Source of the DNA: Methylobacterium sp. E-005
GTDB lineage: Bacteria > Pseudomonadota > Alphaproteobacteria > Rhizobiales > Beijerinckiaceae
DNA length: 64,000 nucleotides
Assembly: GCF_022829725.1 (NCBI RefSeq)
Contig: NZ_JAKSYG010000207.1
Span: 1 to 64,000 of the forward strand
Direction: 5' to 3'
Position numbers and translations under genes: made by a program. A model generated the notes under the pieces. That model did no database searches. It was not told the DNA's origin and was given only the letters and a program-made list of their open reading frames with translations. Positions 15,368 to 22,985 of the stretch are shown in pieces; position 1 is the stretch's first letter; every line of letters begins with the position of its first letter.

Positions 15368-17712
15368 CAGGCCCCCTCGCGCACGACGTAGGTGTGGAAG
15401 CGGATCCGCCCGTCCGGCTCGACCTCGCGGTAGACGCCCTGGATCTCGGCCTCGAAGCCCGGGAACAGGTTGGCCGAGGCCTCGAACATCTTGAAATAGT
15501 CGAGCATGGGCTTGGCCCGCTCGTCGAGCCGCTCGCCCGGCAGCACCGTGCCGATGCCCGGGGGATAGACCAGCATCAGCGTGGTGGCGATCCGCCCCTC
15601 GGCCTCGGCGATCGGCACGTAATCGACCTTGTTGCGGGTCAGCATCTGAGCCGCCTTCTTGGGCGGCATCACCATCTCGGGCAGGTGCTCGGGGGCGAAT
15701 TGCCGCCGCTGCAGCGTGGAGGTGCCGGCCTCCCGGTGGAAGGCGTGGAACTCGCTGCACAGGTCGCGCAGGCGCACGCCCCGATAGCGGTTCGGCCGGC
15801 GCGCGACGAATTCCGGCATGGCCTCCTCCAGCGGGACGTTGTCGTCGTGGAGCCGCTTGAAGGCGACGAGGCCCGAGATCAGTGTGCCGGCCTTGGAGGA
15901 CTCGACCCCCGGGGTCAGCAGGAAGAGCAGCGAGTTCAGGTCGTTCTTCTCGGCGACGATCCGGTTCTCACGCAGGTATTGCGCCACGATCGGCGCCGGC
16001 ACGCCGTGCTCGGCATAGGCGCCGGTCTTCCGGTCGAAGCCCGGGGTGAGCACGGTCAGCTTGTTCGGATCCGTGATGGCGTAGCCCGGCGCCACATGGG
16101 TGAAGCCGTGCCAGCGCGCGCCGGGCTTCAGCTCCCAGTGGCGCGGGGTGGCGGCGAGCTCGTCGGTCGGCACGCTCTCCCAGGGCACCTCCTCGCCGTC
16201 GGCGCCCTTGGTCACGTCCGGCACGAAGGGGTCGAAGAACCAGCGCCGGGCCGGATCGCGCTCGTTCTCCTCGAATTCCCGCCGGATCGCCCGGACCTTC
16301 TTGCGCCACTCGATCCCGAGCCGGATCGTGTCGTCCCACAGGATCATGCCCGAGCGCCCCTTCATCATCTGGGCGCCGACATCGAGGGAGGCGAACAGGG
16401 GATAGAAGGGCGACGTGGAGGCGTGGACCAAAAAGCTCTCGTTGAGCCGCTTGTGCTCGACCCGCCGGGTCTGGCCGCGGATGTGCCCGTCGCGGGTGTG
16501 GATCTGCGAGGCCTGGGAGAAGCTCGCGAGCTGCTTGTGGGTCGATTGCGTGGCGACGATGCCCGGCGAGGTCTCGTCGAGACCGGTCAGCCCCATGGCG
16601 AAGCGGCGGGCGTAGAGCGGGTGGAACTTCATGAAGCCCGCCCAGGCCTCGTCGAACAGGATGTAGTCGCAGAGGTGGCCGATCTTCTCCAGGATCGTCT
16701 GCGCGTCGTAGATCGTGCCGTCATAGGTGCATTGCTCGATCACCGCGACCCGGAACGGCCGCTCCCGGCGCCACGCCTCCGGATCGGTCACCAGCGGGTT
16801 CCGGCGGATTTTTTCCCGGATCCGGGTCTCGTCCAGGGCCTCGTGGAAGATCGGCCCGATCAGCCCGTAGGCGTTGCGGTCCGTCTCCAGGAAGATCGGG
16901 ATGCCACCGCCCAGGAACAGGGCGCCGTGGTGGGCCGCCTTGTGGTTGTTGCGGTCGAACAGGACGAGGTCGTCCTCGGCCACCAGGGAGGACAGGACGA
17001 TCTTGTTGGAGGCCGAGGTGCCGTTGAGGACGAAATAGGTCTTTTCCGCCCCGAAGATCTTGGCCGCCTCCTTCTGGGCCTTCAATGCGGGGCCCTCGTG
17101 GGTCAGCAAATCGCCGAGGTCGAGGACCGAGTTGTCGAGGTCGTCGCGGAAGATGGCTTCGCCCAGGTGCTCCACGAAGATCCGCCCGATCGGCGAGCGG
17201 TTATAAAAAATGCCGCCGTTGTGGCCGGGGCAGGTCCAGAGCTGGTTGCCCTTCTCGGCGTAGTCGACCAGCGCGCCGAAGAACGGCGTCTTGAGGGATC
17301 CGGCATATTGCGTGACCCGGCTGACGAGGCCGCGGGCGATGAATTCCGGCGTTTCTTCCGCCAGGAAGATGTAGCCGTCGATGAAGTCCAAGAGTTCGAC
17401 CGGGATGTCCTCCAGCCGCTTGCGGCGGACCATGATGACGATCGGCATCTCCAGGCCGCGCTTGCGCATCATGTCGATGAGGGCAGCGGCCTTGCCGTCG
17501 AGGCCGCGCTTGCCCCAATCGACCACGAGGCAGCCGACCGCGGCGTCGGTCTGGACCGCGATCGCCGCGTCCTCGACCCGTCGGGCACGCACCACCTCGA
17601 AGCCGCGGCTTTCGACCGCCGCCACGATCTGATTGACGCGCGCGCCTTCCAAGTCGTCCGGATCGAAGGCCGGCGTGCACATCAGGACCGTGAAGCGACG
17701 GTGGAAGTCCAT
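15367..17712 (-). CDS. Orn/Lys/Arg decarboxylase (PLP, fold type I)
   Basis: 781 residues, slightly longer than E. coli SpeC/CadA/AdiA (711-756). Residues 1-140 form the response-regulator-like wing domain. The PLP domain has FDEAWAGF (Asp354) and ATQSTHKQLASFSQASQIH with Lys393 as Schiff-base lysine. The C-terminal domain ends in a family-like TYVVREGA. It decarboxylates a basic amino acid to a diamine. Putrescine formation from ornithine is the common role in this lineage, but substrate choice cannot be fixed by eye. It is cotranscribed with the downstream GNAT gene. A spermidine-synthase-fold gene lies upstream on the same strand. Confidence 0.9.
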   Translation of the reverse strand: MDFHRRFTVLMCTPAFDPDDLEGARVNQIVAAVESRGFEVVRARRVEDAAIAVQTDAAVGCLVVDWGKRGLDGKAAALIDMMRKRGLEMPIVIMVRRKRLEDIPVELLDFIDGYIFLAEETPEFIARGLVSRVTQYAGSLKTPFFGALVDYAEKGNQLWTCPGHNGGIFYNRSPIGRIFVEHLGEAIFRDDLDNSVLDLGDLLTHEGPALKAQKEAAKIFGAEKTYFVLNGTSASNKIVLSSLVAEDDLVLFDRNNHKAAHHGALFLGGGIPIFLETDRNAYGLIGPIFHEALDETRIREKIRRNPLVTDPEAWRRERPFRVAVIEQCTYDGTIYDAQTILEKIGHLCDYILFDEAWAGFMKFHPLYARRFAMGLTGLDETSPGIVATQSTHKQLASFSQASQIHTRDGHIRGQTRRVEHKRLNESFLVHASTSPFYPLFASLDVGAQMMKGRSGMILWDDTIRLGIEWRKKVRAIRREFEENERDPARRWFFDPFVPDVTKGADGEEVPWESVPTDELAATPRHWELKPGARWHGFTHVAPGYAITDPNKLTVLTPGFDRKTGAYAEHGVPAPIVAQYLRENRIVAEKNDLNSLLFLLTPGVESSKAGTLISGLVAFKRLHDDNVPLEEAMPEFVARRPNRYRGVRLRDLCSEFHAFHREAGTSTLQRRQFAPEHLPEMVMPPKKAAQMLTRNKVDYVPIAEAEGRIATTLMLVYPPGIGTVLPGERLDERAKPMLDYFKMFEASANLFPGFEAEIQGVYREVEPDGRIRFHTYVVREGA

Positions 17713-17802
17713 GGAGCCCTCTCTGCGGGAGATGCAGGAGGCTTTCTGGCCGGTCTGTGACGATTGGATGACAGCGCTGGGGCGGGGCGATGAATCGTCG
17801 GA

Positions 17803-18009
17803 TCAGGCCTCGCCTGCCCGGCCGTCATGCCCAATCAGCCGCTCGACTTCGGCCAGGGCCACGGCGCGCGCGGCATGCTCGGAGGCGTGCGGGCGGTACG
17901 ATCCCCGGACCAGCTTGCCGCGGTCACGGATCGCCCAGGTGAAGCGACCCGGATCATGCCGGCTCGGCTTCACTTCAACCGTGTAGAGATGCCCGCAATT
18001 CGCACCCAT
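17803..18009 (-). CDS. Small conserved hypothetical protein (68 aa)
   Basis: 68 residues from the ATG before GANCGHLYTVEV. A compact, charged sequence (SRHDPGRFTWAIRDRGKLVRGS, then a helical ASEHAARAVALAEVERLIG) without signal peptide or membrane span. It looks like a small two-strand/helix domain of unknown function, of a kind I associate with Methylobacterium genomes. It sits 90 bases upstream of the decarboxylase on the same strand. Confidence 0.6.
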   Translation of the reverse strand: MGANCGHLYTVEVKPSRHDPGRFTWAIRDRGKLVRGSYRPHASEHAARAVALAEVERLIGHDGRAGEA

Positions 18010-18073
18010 CGATTGAATGTGCGGGAGATCGCGCCGCCGGCACAGGGGGTGCGACCGTGAGCGGCAGCATGGG

Positions 18074-18817
18074 CTATCGGGCCTGCCGCGCCCGGCCGGG
18101 CGCGGCCCGCGCAGGCACATCGTGCGCCGGCTCCGGGGATCCCGCGACCTTCGTCCCGAACCAGACCACGTGCTTGGGCCCGCTGCCCCGGCCGCTCGCA
18201 TGGACGCGCTGCTCGTCCACATCGAAGCCGGAGCGCTGCATCCGGCTCTTGAACTTCCGGTCCGGCGCGCCGGACCAGACGCCCAGGATCCCGCCCGGCC
18301 GCAGGGCCCAGCGGGCGCGCTTGAGGCCCCACTCGTCGTAGAGCCGGTCGTTCGACCGGCGCATCAGGCCCTCCGGACCGTTGTCGACGTCGAGGAGGAT
18401 CGCGTCGTAGCGCTCCGGCCCCGCCTGGATCAGGCGGTTCACGTCCGCTTCCTGCAGATCGACCCGCGGATCGTCCAGGCAGCCGGCGAAGACATGCGCC
18501 AGGGGCCCCCGCGCCCAGGCGATCACCGCCGGCACCAGCTCGGCCACCACCACCTGCGCCTCGGGCCCGAGATTCGCCAAAGCCGCCCGCAGGGTGAAGC
18601 CCATGCCGAGGCCGCCGATCAGGATCCGGGCCCGGGGCCGGTCGGTGAGCCGCGCGCAGGTCATCGCGGCCAGCGCCACCTCGGAGCCGCTGCGGCGGTT
18701 GTTCATCAGCTCGATCGTATCGGCCAGGATCGCGAACTCGTCGCCGCGCCGCATCAGGCGCAAGGGGGTGCCGCCGCCGGGCACGGATCCGGTATCGAGA
18801 TGAACCCAGGGTATCAC
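18074..18817 (-). CDS. Spermidine-synthase-fold methyltransferase-like protein
   Basis: 247 residues from a GTG (PWVHLDTG...) preceded by GAGG; longer frames add a low-complexity Arg/Pro tail. The Rossmann core has ILIGGLGMGFTLRAAL (SAM/dcSAM-binding GxGxG), VVVAELVPAVIAWARG (acidic end of strand 2) and DAILLDVDNGPEGL (motif where spermidine synthases have their catalytic Asp). Family relatives are annotated as spermidine synthase-like. Whether it transfers aminopropyl or methyl groups is unclear, and the sequence is shorter than true SpeE. Proximity to the Orn/Lys/Arg decarboxylase is suggestive of polyamine chemistry. Confidence 0.75.
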   Translation of the reverse strand: MIPWVHLDTGSVPGGGTPLRLMRRGDEFAILADTIELMNNRRSGSEVALAAMTCARLTDRPRARILIGGLGMGFTLRAALANLGPEAQVVVAELVPAVIAWARGPLAHVFAGCLDDPRVDLQEADVNRLIQAGPERYDAILLDVDNGPEGLMRRSNDRLYDEWGLKRARWALRPGGILGVWSGAPDRKFKSRMQRSGFDVDEQRVHASGRGSGPKHVVWFGTKVAGSPEPAHDVPARAAPGRARQAR

Positions 18818-18930
18818 GGGCAGCGTCCTCGTCGGTGCAGGGTGTCGGGGGCGCGGCCTATGCGCGCCGCACGTCCCCCCACGCGTCGCAGCGGCTTGCC
18901 GCGACCAATTCCGGCGGCGTATCAGCACCT

Positions 18931-19182
18931 ATGGCCAAGCGTATCAAGTCGAGACCGCAAGAGCGGGGCTTTGTGATGTTCGATGTCGTCTATACCGACG
19001 GCTCCCGGGCCTCGAACCGGCGGGTGCCGATGGAGATCCTGGGCGGCCTGGACGGCGACGAGCCGGCCCGCGACCTGATCCTCGAGCAGGAGGCGGAGAT
19101 CGCCCTCAAGGCGGGGCGGCCCGGCCGCGAGATCCAGAGCCTGACCCGCTCGCCCATCGTCAAGCCGAAGCCGGTCGACTGA
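18931..19182 (+). CDS. Small conserved hypothetical protein (83 aa)
   Basis: 83 residues, basic N terminus (AKRIKSRPQERGF) then FDVVYTDGSRASNRRVPMEILGGLDGDEPA, an acidic helix (RDLILEQEAEIAL) and a terminal SPIVKPKPVD. No signal peptide or membrane segment. Good codon bias and a clear ATG support a real gene. Function unknown. It diverges from the spermidine-synthase-fold gene and converges on the SRPBCC gene. Confidence 0.7.
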   Translation: MAKRIKSRPQERGFVMFDVVYTDGSRASNRRVPMEILGGLDGDEPARDLILEQEAEIALKAGRPGREIQSLTRSPIVKPKPVD

Positions 19183-19195
19183 TCCCTATCACCGG

Positions 19196-19726
19196 TCAGG
19201 CCATCTCGGCCGTCCGGCGGGCGACCTCGTCCCGCAAAGCCGCGTTCATCTCGGCGAACCGGGCCTGCGCGCGGGCCCGCAGCCAGGGGAACAGCACGGG
19301 GGCGAGCCAGCCCGCGAAGGTCTGCGCCTGGACGAGATCGACGCCCTGCCGGGTCTCGGTGATCCGGACGTCGTGCGTGCCGGTAATCAGGTGCGGTGTC
19401 GCGATGCCGCTGCGCCAGGTCAGGCGCCGGCCGGGCTCCCAGCAGGTCACCTGCACGCGCAGGGTCCGGTAGCTGCGGCCGTTCCGGGTCAGCTCCAGGC
19501 GCCAACGTGCCCCCGCGCGCCGCTGCCCCTCGGCCTTCCGGATGAACGGGTTCCAATCCGGATAGGACTCGAGATCCGTCAGCACCGACCAGACCATCCC
19601 GGCCCGGGCGGGGATCGCGATCGCCGCGCTGCTGATCCTGCCGGCCGTCTCCTTGTCGGCGGCCCCCTTGTCGGCGGACCCCTTGTCGGCTGTCCTGTTG
19701 TCGACCTTCCCCTTGCCGACCGTCAT
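19196..19726 (-). CDS. SRPBCC-family (START-like) protein
   Basis: 176 residues. Residues 30-155 form an SRPBCC/polyketide-cyclase-like helix-grip fold: ISSAAIAIPARAGMVWSVL, then DLESYPDWNPFIRKAEG, a hallmark block, and VTCWEPGRRLTWRSG. This family binds small hydrophobic ligands in a deep pocket. The N terminus is a degenerate ADKGSADKGAADKETAG repeat encoded by imperfect 12-15-bp tandem units, probably a flexible tail. Convergent with the 83-residue gene. Confidence 0.85.
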   Translation of the reverse strand: MTVGKGKVDNRTADKGSADKGAADKETAGRISSAAIAIPARAGMVWSVLTDLESYPDWNPFIRKAEGQRRAGARWRLELTRNGRSYRTLRVQVTCWEPGRRLTWRSGIATPHLITGTHDVRITETRQGVDLVQAQTFAGWLAPVLFPWLRARAQARFAEMNAALRDEVARRTAEMA

Positions 19727-19780
19727 GCGTCCCTCCCGCGCCTGCCGTGAAGAACACCCGTGGACCGAAAACGGTGCGGT

Positions 19781-20086
19781 TCAGATCGGACCTTCGACCA
19801 CCTCCAGGGCCCGCAGGACCGCGAAGCCGATCCGCTCGGCTTCGGCCTCCGCGTCCCCGGTGGCCGGCAGCAGCGCCACGGTCTCGACCTCCTCGTCGTC
19901 CTCCGGCCCGACCACGATCCGGAAGACCTCGCCCTCCTGCGCGGCCGGATCCCAGATAAGGCCGACCCGATGGCCTGCCGCCGTGCCGATGACGCGCAGG
20001 GGCGGCTGATCGGCCGCCGCAGGGCCGGGAGAGGCCGGCCGGCGGGGCGCGCCGAAGGCCGGGCGGATGACGTTGTCGTCGGGCAT
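19781..20086 (-). CDS. Hypothetical acidic protein (101 aa)
   Basis: 101 residues from the ATG preceded by GGGAGGG. N-terminal disordered Pro/Ala stretch, then LRVIGTAAGHRVGLIWDPAAQEGEVFRIVVG, an acidic PEDDEEVETVALL and a helical end. No recognised family. The gene starts 14 bases after the stop of the carbamoyl-hydrolase gene, so they form an operon. Confidence 0.65.
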   Translation of the reverse strand: MPDDNVIRPAFGAPRRPASPGPAAADQPPLRVIGTAAGHRVGLIWDPAAQEGEVFRIVVGPEDDEEVETVALLPATGDAEAEAERIGFAVLRALEVVEGPI

Positions 20087-20100
20087 GGCGGAACCCTCCC

Positions 20101-21372
20101 TCAAGCGCCCCCGGCCCGGCCGGCCAAGCCGGCCGTCGCCAGGACCGCATCGGCCAAAACCTCCATCCCCGCTCCAGCCCAGTCCGGCGTGATGCTCTCG
20201 GCCTCGTTGTGGCTGATTCCGCCGTGGCAAGGGCAGAACACCAGGGCCGCCGGGACCGCGCGGGCGCAGTAGACGGCATCGTGGTAGATCGCCGTCGGCA
20301 TCCGCGTCCAGGCGTGGCCCCGCGCCTCGGCGGCGGCCTGGACCCGGTCGACCAGCACCGGATCGAACGGGGTTGGCGGCGCGCGCCAGAACTCGTCGAC
20401 GCGGATCGAGACGCCGCGCTCCGCCGCCAGGGCGTCGGCCCGGGCCTGGATCCGCGCCCGCATCGCCTCCAGCTGCGCGGTATCGCCGTGGCGCGTGTCG
20501 AGGCTGAACCAGACCCGGCCCGGCGTGACGTTGCGGCTTTCCGGCTCGGCCTTCAGGACACCCACGGTGGCCCGCCCGCGCTCGCCGCTGGCGCCCACCG
20601 CCCCGTGGGCGATGCCTTCGAGAGACGCGATCAGCGCCGCCGCGGCCATCATGGCGTCGCGCCGCCCGTCCATGGGGCTGCCGGCATGGGCCTCCTCGCC
20701 CTGCACGGTGATCTCGTACCAGATCTGCGCCAGCGCCCGGTCGACCACCCCGATGGTCAGGCCCGCATCCTCCAGGCGCTTGCCCTGCTCGATGTGAAGC
20801 TCGAAATAGGCGCCGATCCCGCGCAACGCCGCCGGGTCCGCCGCGCCCTGCCAGCCGATGCGCCGCAACTCGTCGCCGAAGGCGAGGCCCGCGAGGTCCC
20901 GGGTCGCCAGGACCTCGGCCTCCGGGACGATCCCCATGGCGACGCCGCTGCCGCTCATCGGCGGCGGGAAGCGCGACCCCTCCTCGTTGGTCCAGTTGAT
21001 CAGCAGGAGCGGCGCCTCGGTCTCGATCCCGGCCTCGTGAAGGGCGCGCATGATCTCGAGCCCGGCCAGCACGCCGAGCGGCCCGTCGAACTTGCCGCCC
21101 GTGGGCTGTGTGTCGAGATGGCTGCCGATCGCCACCGGCTTCAGGTCCGGATTCCGTCCCGGGCGGCGGAAGATCATGGTGCCGACCCGGTCGACGGTGA
21201 GGGTCAGCCCTACCGCCTCGCCCCAGCGCTGGAACAGGGCGCGCCCCTCCGCGTCCTGGTCGGTCAGGGTCTGGCGGTCGTTGCCGCCGTTCGGCAGCGC
21301 CCCGATCCGGGCGAGTTCCATGAGGCTATCCCAGAGCCGATCCCGGGAAAGCGGGAGGTTGATGCGATCCAT
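20101..21372 (-). CDS. N-carbamoyl-L-amino-acid hydrolase / allantoate amidohydrolase family (M20)
   Basis: 423 residues, normal for the family. Metal-ligand blocks: AIGSHLDTQPTGGKFDGPLG (first His and bridging Asp), NWTNEEGSRFPP (Glu pair), FELHIEQGKRLED (His near 192) and a C-terminal CHGGISHNEAE histidine. The dimerisation insert contains EEAHAGSPMDGRRDAM. These dinuclear-metal amidohydrolases release ammonia and CO2 from N-carbamoyl amino acids, beta-ureidopropionate or allantoate. Which one cannot be assigned here, since no hydantoinase, dihydropyrimidinase or allantoinase gene is adjacent. Followed by a 101-residue hypothetical gene in the same operon. Confidence 0.88.
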   Translation of the reverse strand: MDRINLPLSRDRLWDSLMELARIGALPNGGNDRQTLTDQDAEGRALFQRWGEAVGLTLTVDRVGTMIFRRPGRNPDLKPVAIGSHLDTQPTGGKFDGPLGVLAGLEIMRALHEAGIETEAPLLLINWTNEEGSRFPPPMSGSGVAMGIVPEAEVLATRDLAGLAFGDELRRIGWQGAADPAALRGIGAYFELHIEQGKRLEDAGLTIGVVDRALAQIWYEITVQGEEAHAGSPMDGRRDAMMAAAALIASLEGIAHGAVGASGERGRATVGVLKAEPESRNVTPGRVWFSLDTRHGDTAQLEAMRARIQARADALAAERGVSIRVDEFWRAPPTPFDPVLVDRVQAAAEARGHAWTRMPTAIYHDAVYCARAVPAALVFCPCHGGISHNEAESITPDWAGAGMEVLADAVLATAGLAGRAGGA

Positions 21373-21755
21373 GGGTGCGATGCCTCTCTGCCGAAGGCGT
21401 GCCAGATGCGAAGGTTAGGCCGCGATCCGGATCGGCACCAGGGAGGGACCGGGACGGGAGATGGCGCCCGGCGCCTTCGGGAACCGTCCGGTCATCCGGC
21501 GCGACAATATCGATCGGCACGGTCATCGCGGCCGGCAGAATTGAACGATATGCCCTAGGTGTAAAGTCATATGTATACCAGCGTCAATACAGATTCCAGA
21601 TTAATTTGACCTATGTAATGTTCTGTGGCAGTCTCACATCAACTTGTGAAATCCGGGTGCGCCTGCTCCGCTGGGTCAGCGATGCCGCAGATGCCGGTCA
21701 CAGGGTTTATCCGATTGCGGAATCATCGCCGGCTAAAGGCTGGGTAGGGGTCCTC
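21373..21755. other. AT-richer intergenic region
   Basis: About 380 bases, with 21540-21640 clearly poorer in GC than the surroundings (for example GTAAAGTCATATGTATACC and AGATTAATTTGACC). It should contain the promoters for the leftward amidohydrolase and the rightward PAS gene. No coding frame with normal codon bias. Confidence 0.4.
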
Positions 21756-22308
21756 ATGCTACTGGCTTCCACGGCAGCCTCAACGTTACAGGCCGCGGGA
21801 TTCATCGGAACCTGGGATACGGACGTTGCCGCAGGCCGCTCCGTGCTCGACCTCGGTGCTCGCAGGCAATCCCGGCTTGGTCGGCAAGCCCGTGCCCCTC
21901 GACGTCGCCCTCGGGCGGGTCCATCCGGTCGACCGCGACCGCATCTTCGACAGGATCCAAGGCCTTCGGCAGACCGGCGGACCGGTCGCGCTGGAGTTCC
22001 GCATCCTGACCGGGACGGGTGAGATCCGGTGGATCCTCAACCAGGGTCTCCTGTCCGCCAACGAGACCGGGCGCCTGCACGGGTGCGGGGTCTATATCGA
22101 CATCACGGAATTGTATCGCCGCCGGCCGTCACGGCCGGACGGCCCCCCCGAGCCGTCCGAGCAGCAGGCGGAGCACTTGGACGCCGCGGCCGATCATTGC
22201 ATCCAGGCGCACACGGCGCTGGAGCGCCATGGTGACACGGCCCTGCGCCTGCTCTCGGGCATGCTGCTGCTCGGGATCGGACGCGCGCTCGCGCAGCGCG
22301 CGTCCTGA
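21756..22308 (+). pseudogene. PAS-domain protein, frameshifted
   Basis: The start of a PAS_3-type domain reads GFIGTWDTDVAAGRSVLD in one frame from the ATG at the left end. The rest reads in the next frame: LAGNPGLVGKPVPLDVALGRVHPVDRDRIF, EFRILTGTGEIRWILNQG and HGCGVYIDITELYRRR. The frame switch falls near 21850-21860, and the junction looks a few residues short, so a small indel is likely. After the PAS domain comes a hydrophilic tail (PPEPSEQQAEHLDAAADHC...). As written, the downstream part could only be made from an internal ATG at 21826 that cuts the domain. A sequencing error is the alternative explanation. Confidence 0.65.
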
Positions 22309-22315
22309 CCCCCGG

Positions 22316-22750
22316 TTACGTCCGCCAGGGATGGGCCGGCAGTTCGGTCTGGCCGATGGCCTTGGCGCCGGCCTCCGCGACGGTGTGATCGTTCTCCACC
22401 GTGGAGCCGCTGACCCCGATGGCGCCCGACATCACGCCGTCGGCATCGACGATCGGGATCCCGCCCGGGAAGGTGATCAGCCCGTCGTTCGAGTGCTCGA
22501 TCCCGTAGAGCGAGCCGCCGGGCTGCGACAGCTGGCCGATCTGGCCGGTCATCATGCCGAAGAACACCGACGTCTTGGCCTTCTTGTGGGCGATGTCGAT
22601 GGAGCCGACCCAGGCGTCATCCATGCGGTGGAACGCCTTGAGGTTGCCGCCGGAATCCACCACCGCGATGCACATCTGGGTGCCGAGCGCGATCGCCTTC
22701 GCCCGGGCGGCGGCAATGGCCTTCTCGGCCTGCTCAATCGTGACGTGCAT
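22316..22750 (-). CDS. GlcG/HbpS family heme-degrading-like protein
   Basis: 144 residues covering the whole GlcG/HbpS domain: [71 protein letters not shown] and AEAGAKAI. No signal peptide. HbpS binds haem and GlcG sits in glycolate operons. Here there are no such neighbours, so the role is unassigned. It converges on the broken PAS gene. Confidence 0.88.
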   Translation of the reverse strand: MHVTIEQAEKAIAAARAKAIALGTQMCIAVVDSGGNLKAFHRMDDAWVGSIDIAHKKAKTSVFFGMMTGQIGQLSQPGGSLYGIEHSNDGLITFPGGIPIVDADGVMSGAIGVSGSTVENDHTVAEAGAKAIGQTELPAHPWRT

Positions 22751-22860
22751 GGGACACTCCCGTTCGCGGTTTCTGGGCGACAGGCTGTGACGGTTTGAAG
22801 CGCCGGGCGCAAGGTCGGCCGGTCGGCCGCCCCTGAAGGCACGGGCCGGATCCGCGTATC

Positions 22861-22890
22861 CCCCTCCCCCGTCTGCGGGGGAGAGAGGGC
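22861..22890. repeat. REP-like palindrome
   Basis: CCCCTCCCCCGTCTGCGGGG followed by GAGAGAGGGC, a member of the CCTC-rich palindrome family, in the 235-base gap between the Mfd-like and GlcG genes. It follows the 3' end of the leftward Mfd-like gene and could also slow or end transcription. Confidence 0.5.
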
Positions 22891-22985
22891 GCGACGGCTT
22901 CGGGCTCGGATCATCCTGATACCGTTCGCAGCCTCAAACCGCCCTATCGGACCATCAAAGCCCGCTCGGGCGGTGAGTCCTGCGC

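Noticed and set aside
15328-17760. 810-codon plus-strand frame opposite the decarboxylase
   Set aside because: Repetitive His/Asp/Arg-rich translation typical of antisense frames; the minus strand encodes a clear PLP enzyme.
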